DNA of 49,456 nt. Source: Cyanobacteria bacterium UBA2566. GTDB taxonomy: Bacteria; Cyanobacteriota; Cyanobacteriia; Cyanobacteriales; Desertifilaceae. Location of the stretch: positions 1 through 49,456 of the forward strand of contig DDLS01000177.1 of NCBI GenBank assembly GCA_002340255.1, written 5' to 3'. Position 1 is the first letter of the stretch. Each line of letters starts with the position of its first letter. The notes beneath the pieces were generated by a model that was given only the letters and a program-made list of their open reading frames with translations, had not been told where the DNA came from and ran no database searches. Below are positions 17,194 through 26,400 of this stretch, piece by piece. Made by a program: the position numbers and the translations under genes.

Positions 17194-17304
17194 GTAGTGC
17201 CGTGACACAGCTAAAATGAGGCAATAGGATTTTGCTTAAATTCACAAATTTCAAGAACCATCAAAATTTTCTAAAGCACCAAATTAGCTGTGTCACGGCA
17301 GTAG
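17194..17304. mobile_element. MITE-like element with 17-bp terminal inverted repeats and GTAG target duplication
   Basis: The 103-bp element spans 17198-17300. Its ends, tgccgtgacacagctaa (17198-17214) and ttagctgtgtcacggca (17284-17300), are perfect reverse complements. The flanking 4-mers are both GTAG (17194-17197 and 17301-17304), a target-site duplication. The inside is A/T rich and non-coding. This is the clearest miniature transposon in the window. The mobilising transposase is not present here. Confidence 0.82.
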
Positions 17305-17334
17305 GATGCGTTATTAGCGCACCCTACTTTCTCA

Positions 17335-18609
17335 CTATTCCCAGCCTAGTTGTTGGAGACAGTTTTGAAATGCTGTAGTCACAGAACCTCGACCAGCACT
17401 AATTTTACTCCCACCTTTTCCATCGGGGACAATCACTGTATCTTTCCAACATGGTCCTTGTTTGGACCAATCGATATTTTGAGCAATTTGTTTCACCATT
17501 TCTTCATCAAAACAATCATATTTTTGACGAATATAGTGTAATATATTACCTAAAATCTCTAATCCAGCACTAATGCCTAAAATACAAGATTCACGAAACT
17601 TTTCAGCATCCTTCCAATACAGTTTTTCTTTTCCAATGATCTCTCCAGCTAACCGAGCCGTTTTTTGCCACTCTCGACTGTTTCCCGGAAATTCTGCTGT
17701 TTGTGAATAGAAAATAAAAAAGGAATTAAGACAGTCACTCAGTTCTTGTCCATCCTGTTTTACCAAATTATGTGTGTTTACCTCAGATAACTTATTAGTA
17801 GGATGACCTGCAAATGCACAACTGACTAACTTGGCCACATAATTAATAGTGTAAATATAGCCCGTCTTAGATCCAGGTGTTGATTTTATCTTTTGTGTTT
17901 TTTCATAAAACATATCCACATGGTCAACAACAAATCTGGCAATTGCATCTTTGCCAAAGCCACTATAAGCGACTAAAAGAGATTGAGGAATTGCAAGAGT
18001 TTGAGCCATATCACAGAAATCAGTTTGACATTGCTCCAACTCAGCCTCAAGGATTAAGTTAATCGGAAAAGTGGCATCTTTAATAAGATCGCGCTCTATC
18101 CCATCAGATTCAATTAATTCAAGAATGGCCTTTTTACGATGTTGTCCATCAGTAATATCTAGTGAGGTATTATTGAAAATTACCACAACATACAAATCTT
18201 TCCAAATCTGTTGATATTTGATTTTGGATGGATTGACATTAGCTGTAATTGTTCCCAAAATCCACTTGTTGTTTGATCTAGACCGTTCAATAATATAATC
18301 TTTTATACGTTTTACATGCCGATCATCAATAGGGCGATTTTTTCCAGAACTTGGATCATTGCTATCATGAGTAACACTTTTCCCTCTCAAGAGAATAGGT
18401 ATTTCCGCAGCATGAGCATTGATCTGAAGCATCAAACGGCCTCCATGTTCAGATCCCATTGCTAAAAATGTTTGTCCTGTTCTATACCACTCGACCATAA
18501 TCGGTTGAATGCTATCCTTAATAGCTTTAGTGAGTTCTTGGGTGACCAAAGAGTTATCGTCTCTCTGATTGTCGTTAGCTTCGCAGAAAAGAGCAGTTTC
18601 AGAAATCAT
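17335..18609 (-). CDS. DGQHR-domain protein, DndB-like
   Basis: The 424-residue protein carries the signature DITDGQHRKKAI (DGQHR at 154-158) with an upstream PIDDRHVKRIKDYI segment, the layout of the DndB/DGQHR family. Family knowledge: DndB proteins accompany phosphorothioate DNA modification operons and act as transcriptional regulators of them. Here no dndA, dndC, dndD or dndE is in the window, so this is an orphan member or part of another conflict system. It is divergent from the unknown gene at 18757. The shared 147-bp spacer contains two palindromes, one over a promoter. Base composition is more A/T rich than the neighbours, which suggests transfer. Confidence 0.78.
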   Translation of the reverse strand: MISETALFCEANDNQRDDNSLVTQELTKAIKDSIQPIMVEWYRTGQTFLAMGSEHGGRLMLQINAHAAEIPILLRGKSVTHDSNDPSSGKNRPIDDRHVKRIKDYIIERSRSNNKWILGTITANVNPSKIKYQQIWKDLYVVVIFNNTSLDITDGQHRKKAILELIESDGIERDLIKDATFPINLILEAELEQCQTDFCDMAQTLAIPQSLLVAYSGFGKDAIARFVVDHVDMFYEKTQKIKSTPGSKTGYIYTINYVAKLVSCAFAGHPTNKLSEVNTHNLVKQDGQELSDCLNSFFIFYSQTAEFPGNSREWQKTARLAGEIIGKEKLYWKDAEKFRESCILGISAGLEILGNILHYIRQKYDCFDEEMVKQIAQNIDWSKQGPCWKDTVIVPDGKGGSKISAGRGSVTTAFQNCLQQLGWE

Positions 18610-18636
18610 AATGCTTGTATAGTGTCCTATTCGTAA

Positions 18637-18654
18637 TTATGATAACCATCATAA
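18637..18654. promoter_or_regulatory. Palindrome upstream of the DndB-like gene (operator candidate)
   Basis: TTATGAT (18637-18643) and ATCATAA (18648-18654) are perfect reverse complements around AACC. It lies 28 nt upstream of the DndB-like start, where a repressor site would be expected. Confidence 0.5.
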
Positions 18655-18692
18655 CACAATTCAAAAAGAGTGGCACACATACAAACAAAAAA

Positions 18693-18727
18693 TCACACTT
18701 GACAGCACGTGTGAAATTGGTTATGGT
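18693..18727 (+). promoter_or_regulatory. Sigma70-type promoter overlapped by a palindrome
   Basis: A consensus -35 TTGACA (18699-18704), 17-nt spacer and -10 TATGGT (18722-18727) point towards the gene at 18757. The -35 box lies inside the inverted repeat TCACAC-N10-GTGTGA (18693-18714). An operator over the -35 box suggests repression, plausibly by the divergent DndB-like protein. That link is inference. Confidence 0.65.
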
Positions 18728-18756
18728 CATAGTATCGTTTCATTAAGTAAAAAATC

Positions 18757-19155
18757 ATGAATCACGAATTCAATAATGCTGATCTTGCTATGGCTGCAAT
18801 GAATCATCCCAAAGGATATGAGATCTTAACCTTAGTCCACAGCATAGTACAAAAAAATACTTTAATGAGTTTCACTGCCGATCCTCATCCCCAATTAAAG
18901 ACCATTCAAGTGGGCACTAGAGGTTGTGCCTCGTCTCCTAAGAAAGAACTTAATTATATTGATTTACCTAGAAGTCCTGAACTTCAGTACGAAGGTGTCA
19001 ACATTGAGAGTTCAGAACTACTTGCAGTTGTCGCACAATACCCACAAAGATTAACAACAGCAATTGATGCCTGGTTAAAATGGGCTTATCGTACAGATGT
19101 TGAATATCCTACCTTCTCTTTGATTAAAGCCATTAAGGAGGATTGGTGCTTGTAA
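18757..19155 (+). CDS. Hypothetical protein divergent from the DndB-like gene
   Basis: A 132-residue protein I do not recognise. The middle has a GTRGCASSPKKEL segment and the C-terminus a helical LTTAIDAWLKWAYRTDVEYP stretch, then TFSLIKAIKEDW, which could be a small helical binding domain. No signal peptide or membrane segment. It has its own consensus promoter with an overlapping palindrome and shares a regulatory region with the DndB-like gene. The two probably form a functional unit. The interval 19156-19523 downstream has no gene; it contains a GGTGCTGG/CCAGCACC hairpin at 19380-19412. Confidence 0.65.
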   Translation: MNHEFNNADLAMAAMNHPKGYEILTLVHSIVQKNTLMSFTADPHPQLKTIQVGTRGCASSPKKELNYIDLPRSPELQYEGVNIESSELLAVVAQYPQRLTTAIDAWLKWAYRTDVEYPTFSLIKAIKEDWCL

Positions 19156-19523
19156 AATGGTTACTGAAGCGTTATAGAGCATTTATGATGCTCAACTAAT
19201 CATTTTTAATTGGGAAGTAAGAGCAGCTATTGGTAGGGTAAGTGAAATAACGTGCCCTACTAATAACTGTCTTGTTGAGGAAAGATGAAAATATCAAAAT
19301 ATGATGTTAATATATAGGTAGGGTTTATACTTATTTATATCTTAAGGGCACCTCTATTAATAACAATTAATTACTTAATGGTGCTGGTGAATCATGATCT
19401 ATTCCCAGCACCTTATTGACTCATCCCATTTCTGTATGAAATTGCATCTCAATGAGTTAGTTAGAGTAATGGGCTTCTCAAGAACTCATTAGTGGAACGA
19501 TTAAAGAGAAATGGAATGACTGA

Positions 19524-19691
19524 TTAAGCGTTCTTCATCAGGTGCTTAACAATGTTATCTTTCACCATCATTTGACGCAACACTTCGAGTAGATAAGTTT
19601 GAGCTTCTTCTTGAGTTAAAGCCTGAACTTGATCTTCGTAGACTTTCATCTTGAATTGTTGCTCAAGAGTTAGTTTTCCAGGCATTTGCAT
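19524..19691 (-). CDS. nblA: Phycobilisome degradation protein NblA
   Basis: A 55-residue frame starting MQMPGKLTLEQQFKMKVYED and ending VKHLMKNA. It has the NblA hallmarks: a short single-helix protein with LTLEQQFKMKVYE near the start and YLLEVLRQMMVKDNI in the helix. NblA binds phycobiliproteins and recruits Clp protease so that phycobilisomes are dismantled when nitrogen or sulphur is short. A strong ribosome site (ggaggag) precedes the ATG at the right distance. The upstream region holds an NtcA-type promoter. The gene faces away from cpcS, which acts in phycobilin attachment. Shorter than most automatic gene-length cut-offs, so easily missed. Confidence 0.95.
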   Translation of the reverse strand: MQMPGKLTLEQQFKMKVYEDQVQALTQEEAQTYLLEVLRQMMVKDNIVKHLMKNA

Positions 19692-19777
19692 CTTCACTCC
19701 TCCTGCACTATTTCAGAATCTGGAAACGGGTTAGAGCTTCCTTTTGGCAGATTTGTTGATTAATCTAGCACATGGAT

Positions 19778-19820
19778 ATTATATTGTCCAACTTGTCAAG
19801 CAAAAAGTAGTGATATTAAC
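19778..19820 (-). promoter_or_regulatory. NtcA-type promoter of nblA
   Basis: On the minus strand, GTT-N8-TAC (19807-19820) is followed after exactly 23 nt by TATAAT (19778-19783). Known NtcA-activated promoters have GTA-N8-TAC 22-23 nt before the -10 box; here the first half site differs in one base. The leader would be about 80 nt. Confidence 0.72.
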
Positions 19821-19918
19821 AAAAATTCATATCACGTTGGGGCTTGTGCCTAGGATCAAAGGGAGTTTAAAATAAAAATGTCAAAATCGTTACCAAATCA
19901 TTCAGGAGGCCAATGGAG

Positions 19919-20533
19919 ATGGATGCAATGGAATTTTTTCAGCGAAGTGCAGGAAAATGGCGATCGCAGCGTTCAACCCATCATCTGGCCTTTCGGCGTG
20001 CGGAGTTGGGAGAATTAGAAATCACCGTCAGCGCTTTAACTCCAGACGATCCAAGAGTCCAAGAAATTTGCACCATGCATAAAGTTGATAGCCAACTCGC
20101 TGCGGGTGGGGCATTGGTACAATGGCATGGCAGCATGGGTTGGGATCGGGAAGGCGAAGGTCATGAGGATTCCACCGTTATGGTGATCGTTCCTGATGTA
20201 GATAATCCGCGCAAAGGGAAACTCTTGCGGGAAAAAGGCTATGCAGAAATTGTCCCCGTCGCTGGACAGTATGAAATGGATGATGAAGACGGACTCAACT
20301 TAATCACCGAATACGAAACCATGAGCGCGATCGAGCGATTTTCCTTTGCCGATGATTCTGGCTCGATTCGTCTGCGCACCAGTACGGTCAAACGTTTTGG
20401 AGGATTTAACACTGCCTCCTTCTGCATTGAAACCCGCATCGATTCTCCTGCCGAGACGAATGCAATTGCTCTCCCAGAAGCCCTAAAAGCGTCTTGGGAA
20501 AAAGAATCCGCCGTTTCTCTATTGGGATGGTAA
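19919..20533 (+). CDS. cpcS: Phycobiliprotein lyase, CpcS/CpeS family
   Basis: CpcS-type lyases attach phycocyanobilin to the conserved Cys-82-type cysteine of phycobiliproteins. They are small lipocalin-like beta barrels of about 200 residues. The start MDAMEFFQRSAGKWRSQRST, then HHLAFRRAELGELEI, is the family signature. The segments GGALVQWHGSMGWDREGEGHEDSTVMVIVPD and SAIERFSFADDSGSIRLRTSTV also fit. I prefer ATG 19919 to 19913: it lies 9 nt after aggagg and matches family starts, whereas 19913 is only 3 nt from it. The gene is divergent from nblA. Confidence 0.93.
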   Translation: MDAMEFFQRSAGKWRSQRSTHHLAFRRAELGELEITVSALTPDDPRVQEICTMHKVDSQLAAGGALVQWHGSMGWDREGEGHEDSTVMVIVPDVDNPRKGKLLREKGYAEIVPVAGQYEMDDEDGLNLITEYETMSAIERFSFADDSGSIRLRTSTVKRFGGFNTASFCIETRIDSPAETNAIALPEALKASWEKESAVSLLGW

Positions 20534-20660
20534 ACTTCGCTAGGCAAGAGGCAAGAGGCAATAGATGATGAGTGCTAGGTTTGGTGAAGGTCAGGGAAGT
20601 TCTAGCTGCCAAACCAGTGGCTATAAATAAAATCTTAAAATTGCATCAAAAGTTCGTTCT

Positions 20661-20678
20661 CCGTCTTTCAATAGACGG
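20661..20678. promoter_or_regulatory. Small hairpin in the glgP leader
   Basis: CCGTCT-TTCAAT-AGACGG, a perfect 6-bp stem with a 6-nt loop, 34 nt before the glgP ATG. Role unknown. The heptamer array 20542-20562 lies just upstream. Confidence 0.4.
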
Positions 20679-20711
20679 TAGAATGGCACACCTTCACAAA
20701 AGCGAGAACTT

Positions 20712-23264
20712 ATGAACCAATCCATGATTCCTCAAGACCAATGTCCGATCCAAATTGAAGATGACCGGACAGGAATGAGTGTAGAGACTCTCAAACGCGC
20801 TTTTGCAGATAACCTATTCTACTTGCAAGGAAAATATGAATCCCTAGCAACCCAAGATGACTTCTACATGGCTCTGGCGTATACTTTACGCGATCGCCTC
20901 TTGAGTCGTTGGCTCAAAACCCTAAAAACCTATCTGGAAAACGATGTAAAAACCGTTTATTATCTCTCTGCCGAATTCCTCATGGGTCGGCACTTAGGGA
21001 ATAGCCTGATTAATCTACACCTGTACGATCGCATCCGTCAAGCCGTAGAAGAATCGGGTCTCGATCTCGAAGAAATCCTAGAACATGAACCCGATCCAGG
21101 TTTGGGTAATGGGGGTTTAGGTCGATTAGCAGCTTGCTTCCTCGACTCTCTAGCAACCCTAGAAATTCCTGCCGTCGGCTATGGAATTCGCTATGAATTT
21201 GGAATTTTCCATCAGATTATTCAGGATGGATGGCAAGCGGAAATTCCTGATAAATGGTTACGTCTAGGTAATCCTTGGGAAATTGCTCGTCCCGATCAAG
21301 CGGTAGAAGTTAAATTTGGTGGCCATACCGAAATCTATAGTGATGAAAAAGGACGGCCGAGAAAACGCTGGATTCCCGATACAAGAGTGATGGGAATTCC
21401 CTATGATACGCCAGTTCCCGGTTATGATACCAATACCGTAAATCCCCTACGGTTATGGAAAGCAGAATCAAGCGATGATTTTGATTTTGGTGAATTTAAT
21501 GCAGGGAACTATGATGGTGCAGTTTCAGAAAAAATGCGCTCTGAAACAATCTCTAAAGTTCTTTATCCCAATGACAATACACCCCAAGGGAAACAACTGC
21601 GACTCGAGCAACAATTCTTCTTTGTTTCCTGTTCGCTCCAGGATATTATCCGCATTCACCTGATGCGCCATAAGACTCTAGATAATTTACCAGAAACGGC
21701 TGCTATCCAACTCAATGATACGCACCCAGCCGTGGCGATCGCCGAAATGATGCGTTTATTGGTCGATGAACATGGCTTTGACTGGAATATTGCTTGGCGC
21801 ATCACTCAAAAAACCTTTGCCTACACCAACCATACCCTACTCCCCGAAGCCTTAGAACGGTGGTCAGTTGGGTTATTTGAAGCCATTCTTCCCCGTCACC
21901 TGGAAATCATCTATGAAATCAACCATCGATTCTTAGAAGATGTGAAACATTGGTATCCAGAGGATTCAGGACTCCTGAGTCGCCTATCCTTAATTGAAGA
22001 AGGCGGAGAAAAGAAAGTCCGTATGGCGAATTTAGCCTGTGTGGGTTCCCATGCCATTAATGGAGTCGCAGCCTTACATACCGAACTGCTCAAACAGGAT
22101 ACTCTCAAAGACTTTTACAAACTTTGGCCCGAGAAATTCTACAACAAGACCAATGGAGTTACCCCTCGCCGTTGGGTGTTATTAAGTAACCCCAAATTGT
22201 CAGAACTCTTTACCAATAAGTTGGGTGAAGGATGGTTAAAAGATGTGGATCAATTGCGTAAATTGGAAAGTCATATTGACGATCCAGAATTTCGAGCGGA
22301 GTGGCGCACAATTAAACAGCACAATAAACAGTTAATGGCTGATTATATTGCCGCTCACAATGGCTTAGAAGTCGATCCCAATTCCTTGTTTGATATTCAA
22401 GTGAAGCGGATTCATGAGTATAAGCGTCAACACTTGAATATGTTGAATATTATCACCCTATATAACCGGATCAAGCAAAATCCGAGTCTGAATATTCAAC
22501 CCCGGACGTTTATCTTTGGTGGGAAGGCTGCCCCCGGATACTTTATGGCAAAATTAATCATTAAATTGGTTAATTCGGTCGCTGAAGTCGTGAATAAAGA
22601 CCCGGATGTACGCGGTCGAATTAAGGTTGTTTTCTTGGCTAACTTTAATGCGTCTTTGGGGCAGAGAATTTATCCCTGTGCCGATTTATCCGAGCAAGTT
22701 TCCACTGCGGGTAAAGAAGCCTCCGGAACCGGAAATATGAAGTTTTCCATGAATGGCGCTCTCACGATTGGTACGTTAGATGGAGCCAATATTGAAATCC
22801 GAGAAGAAGCCGGTGCAGAGAATTTCTTCCTGTTTGGCTTAACCGCTCATGAGGTGGCAGCGCTTAAACAACAAGGGTATAAGCCTTGGGAGTATTACGA
22901 ACAAAATGCCGAACTCAAGCAAACCATCGATCGCATCGCCTCTGGATTTTTCTCCCACGGCGATCGCAATATGTTCAAGCCTTTGGTAGACTCCCTGATG
23001 TACAACGATCCCTATATGCTGTTTGCTGATTATCAGGATTACATTGATTGTCAAGACAAAGTGGATCGCGCTTATGCCGATCGGGAGAGTTGGACGAAGA
23101 TGTCTATTCTCAATTCGATCCGTATGGGCAAGTTTTCTAGCGATCGTACAATTAGCGAATATTGCCAGCAAATTTGGGGTGTCAAACCAGTGAAAGTTGA
23201 ATTGGAAGAATACAATCAAGCCTTAGCAGGTTTGAAGGTTACCCAACCCGTCACTTCTTCTTAG
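20712..23264 (+). CDS. glgP: Glycogen phosphorylase
   Basis: It releases glucose-1-phosphate from glycogen with pyridoxal phosphate as cofactor and supplies carbon in the dark. The 850-residue length is standard. Recognisable blocks: YYLSAEFLMGRHLGNSL near the N-terminus; EPDPGLGNGGLGRLAACFLDSLATL; the KTNGVTPRRW segment; VKRIHEYKRQ; and the PLP site EASGTGNMKFSMNGALTIGT followed by LDGANIEI with the cofactor lysine. The frame is intact. Cyanobacteria often have two paralogues; which one this is cannot be told. It is monocistronic, followed by an unusually long hairpin. Confidence 0.97.
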   Translation: MNQSMIPQDQCPIQIEDDRTGMSVETLKRAFADNLFYLQGKYESLATQDDFYMALAYTLRDRLLSRWLKTLKTYLENDVKTVYYLSAEFLMGRHLGNSLINLHLYDRIRQAVEESGLDLEEILEHEPDPGLGNGGLGRLAACFLDSLATLEIPAVGYGIRYEFGIFHQIIQDGWQAEIPDKWLRLGNPWEIARPDQAVEVKFGGHTEIYSDEKGRPRKRWIPDTRVMGIPYDTPVPGYDTNTVNPLRLWKAESSDDFDFGEFNAGNYDGAVSEKMRSETISKVLYPNDNTPQGKQLRLEQQFFFVSCSLQDIIRIHLMRHKTLDNLPETAAIQLNDTHPAVAIAEMMRLLVDEHGFDWNIAWRITQKTFAYTNHTLLPEALERWSVGLFEAILPRHLEIIYEINHRFLEDVKHWYPEDSGLLSRLSLIEEGGEKKVRMANLACVGSHAINGVAALHTELLKQDTLKDFYKLWPEKFYNKTNGVTPRRWVLLSNPKLSELFTNKLGEGWLKDVDQLRKLESHIDDPEFRAEWRTIKQHNKQLMADYIAAHNGLEVDPNSLFDIQVKRIHEYKRQHLNMLNIITLYNRIKQNPSLNIQPRTFIFGGKAAPGYFMAKLIIKLVNSVAEVVNKDPDVRGRIKVVFLANFNASLGQRIYPCADLSEQVSTAGKEASGTGNMKFSMNGALTIGTLDGANIEIREEAGAENFFLFGLTAHEVAALKQQGYKPWEYYEQNAELKQTIDRIASGFFSHGDRNMFKPLVDSLMYNDPYMLFADYQDYIDCQDKVDRAYADRESWTKMSILNSIRMGKFSSDRTISEYCQQIWGVKPVKVELEEYNQALAGLKVTQPVTSS

Positions 23265-23285
23265 GCAAATTGTTTTAACGGACAT

Positions 23286-23336
23286 GAAATCCAGCCAACT
23301 TTGGGCGTTCTATACCCCCAAAGTTGGCTGGATTTC
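23286..23336. terminator. 20-bp perfect hairpin downstream of glgP
   Basis: Positions 23286-23305 and 23317-23336 are perfect reverse complements with an 11-nt loop. No T tract follows (cccc), so it is an atypical terminator or an mRNA 3'-end stabiliser. Two smaller hairpins follow: ACTACAG/CTGTAGT (23341-23365) and a CCCCG/CGGGG stem near 23375-23395. Confidence 0.7.
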
Positions 23337-23492
23337 CCCCACTACAGAGCGCGAAGTACTGTAGTAACCAATCCCCGCGAAGACAGCGACGGGGCTTCCA
23401 AACGTATCGGAGACTTTACGTGATGTAGTAGTGATGTAGACGTAGGCAGAAAAGTTGACTAAAATGGCAAACAACCTTTTCTCCTCACGGCT

Positions 23493-26400
23493 ATGAAACG
23501 GATTAAACAGACAACGCTCCATTACCAAGATGATCGCTCGGATAAGATCTATGAAGTGGAATTGCTTTTGGCGGGTGATAATGGATATATCGTCAATTTC
23601 CGCTATGGTCGTCGGGGCGCTAACCTAAAGGAAGGGACGAAAACGCCTAACCCGGTGTCTTTGCCAGAAGCGGAGAAATTTTTTGATAAGTTGGTGAAGG
23701 AGAAAACGAAGAAGGGATATCAGGATATTACCGCTGCGGCTGAACCCTCCGCAATGCCTCAATCTACTGCAACAGATAAGGAGATGACGAGAGACGATCG
23801 CATCTTATCCTATCTCCAGGGAACTCCACCAGACAATTGGCCCCTCGATCGCATCATTTGGCGTGCCGGAGAATTACAACTGAGCGCCGCAACTCCCCAT
23901 CTCATCAAGCTTTTAGGCACAGGGGAAACCTTACGAGATTATTGTATTGCCCATGCTTTGGGACAATTGGGAAATGCAGAAGCTTTACCCATATTAAAGC
24001 AGTTGGAGGAGAATGCATTAACTCCGGAATTTGTCAAGCGAATTGCGTTTGAGGCGATCTGGAAGTTGGGGGATGGGACGATAAGAGAGGAGTTGCAGCA
24101 GATGGCGCGCGATCGCCTACCGACCATTCTACAAGAGGCGATCGCCACCGGAAACCCCGACACGCTCACCACTAAGGTGCAAACCTATCTCGACACCAAA
24201 GATTATCAACCCTTTCAAGCCTTACAAACTCTCTACCAAACCCATCTGGACATCACTCGTCCAGCCTTACACCAGTTTATCCGCACCGCACCCCTCGCGC
24301 CTCCGAGTTTCAAACCCCTACGCCATCTATTTAAAATGGCAGAATATCGCCAAGATGCGGAATTTTTGGGTATTTTAGCTTGGCGGTTTGAAACCGGAAA
24401 CGCATGGTATGACAGCAAATCCTATTATTTCAAATTATCGGATGGTAGGCATGTGAGGCGATATGAGTACAAATATAGCAAAGAAACCAGACGCTACGAA
24501 TTTGTACAAGATAACTTGCTCAAGGAACAACAAAATCCCCATACCTGCCTTGCCTATAGTTACTCAACTCGTGATTATCTGCGACGACGGGTATGGCGCA
24601 CTCTCAGAAAACTAGGAGAACAAGGGGATTTAAACTATATTGATTTAGCAGTGGGAGTGCTTTTAGCTTACACGGATGCGGATGCTCAACCTGTCCGCAA
24701 AAGTGCCTTCTATCGATGGACTCCAGACTGGAAGCAGCGCATCGATATGAACAGTTACTGGGATCAATATGCAGGTTATCTATCCTTTAATCCTATTCTC
24801 TATAGCAATAGTCCTCGCTATTCTTGGCAGCATGGATTTAAAGCTTGGAAGTGTAAAGGAGATTATAAACCGGGAGATCCGCCGCCGGAAACTAGGGAAG
24901 AAGCCTTTCCCGAACTCTGGAATCAACGCCCGGATGCGTTATTAGAATTATTATTAAGAAGCCAATGTCATCCAGTGCATGAGTTTGCGGTGAAAGCATT
25001 GCAGGATAACCCCGACTTTTGCCAACAGATACCAGTACAGGATTTAGTGAGGTTGTTGAATCAACCTTATGATGAAACGACAGAATTTGCGTTTAACTTG
25101 GCGCGGCAACGCTATACTTCTGAAAATCCCCAATTTGATTTGGTCATTGCCTTATTAAACTGTAGTTTTGCCGCCGCTCGCACTCAAGCGCAGGAGTGGA
25201 TAGAGGCAAACCCCAATATATTTGTGAGTTCGGCTGAATTCTTATGTCAGTTGCTCATTAGTCCCCATTTGGAAGTTCAAGAGTTTGCGCGTGAGTTGTT
25301 GCGATCGCACCCCATCCCGGAAAATAGAACTAAAATTATCATCGGCTATATCATCTCCGAACTGATTAGCCTCGCCACCGGAGAATCAGTAGCAGCCATA
25401 TCCGATACCCTCCTGCAACTGTTCCCCACTCCCCTACAAACTCTCAGTTTACAAGTCATTCTCGACCTCCTCCAGCATCCGGTTCCGGAAGTGCAAACCC
25501 TCGGTGCAAGACTGCTGCACAACCATGAAACCCCAGCCACTGAGCTTCCGGTGAGCATTATCGAGTCTTTAATTGCTTCACCTCAAGAAGTCATCCGCAC
25601 CATTGGCGTAGAAATCTTTGGTCAATTGGGCGATCGCCAGCTCAGAGAAGACTACCGAGATGCTATTATAGCCATGGCTGTCAGTGCTGTTCCCGATTTG
25701 CGGCAATCCATTCAGCCTATCATTTACCGTCTGGCTAACGGCCATCCTGACTTTAGCCTACCCCTAGCCACAGAATTAATCGAATTTCTCCTCATTCCAG
25801 AATCCCACGACGGCGTTCACAAAGACCTATTTTCCCTCCTCCATCTCCATCTTCCTGGATGGAAAGGCGAGATTTCCCAAGAGTTAACCTTGCGACTGCT
25901 TAAGTCTAAATCTGGCTTTGCCCAGCAACTCAGTGGCATTATTCTCAGTGCAAATGTCTATCGTTGGGCAAAACAGTGGTCAATTGCCGAAATTGTCCGC
26001 TTTGCCAGCCATGAAGTGTTGAGCATCAGGCAAGCCTCTTGGACAATGATAGAGCAGAACAGCGATCGCATCAAAGCCTCCGATGCGGAAAAATTAGCCG
26101 CCGTCCGCATGTTAGAAGCGAAATGGGAAGACTCGCGCAAGTTTGCCCAAGACTTTTTTCAACGCCATTTTACTGATACTGATTGGACTCCAGAAGTCAT
26201 GGTTCTCATCTGCGACAGTATTCGCGAAGATGTGCGCGAATTTGGTCGTCAGCTCGTCACTCGCACGTTCCAAGAACCCCAGGGACAAGATTATTTACTC
26301 AAGTTTAGCGAACATCCCAGCACCGATATGCAAGCGTTCGCCAGTCAATATTTGTACAACTATGCCACGGGTGATCCAGAACAGTTAGAGCAGTTAAAGC

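Noticed and set aside
18757..19155. Replication or plasmid protein identity for the gene divergent from the DndB-like gene
   Set aside because: The C-terminal helix pattern was suggestive, but no diagnostic motif could be pointed to, so it is left as unknown.
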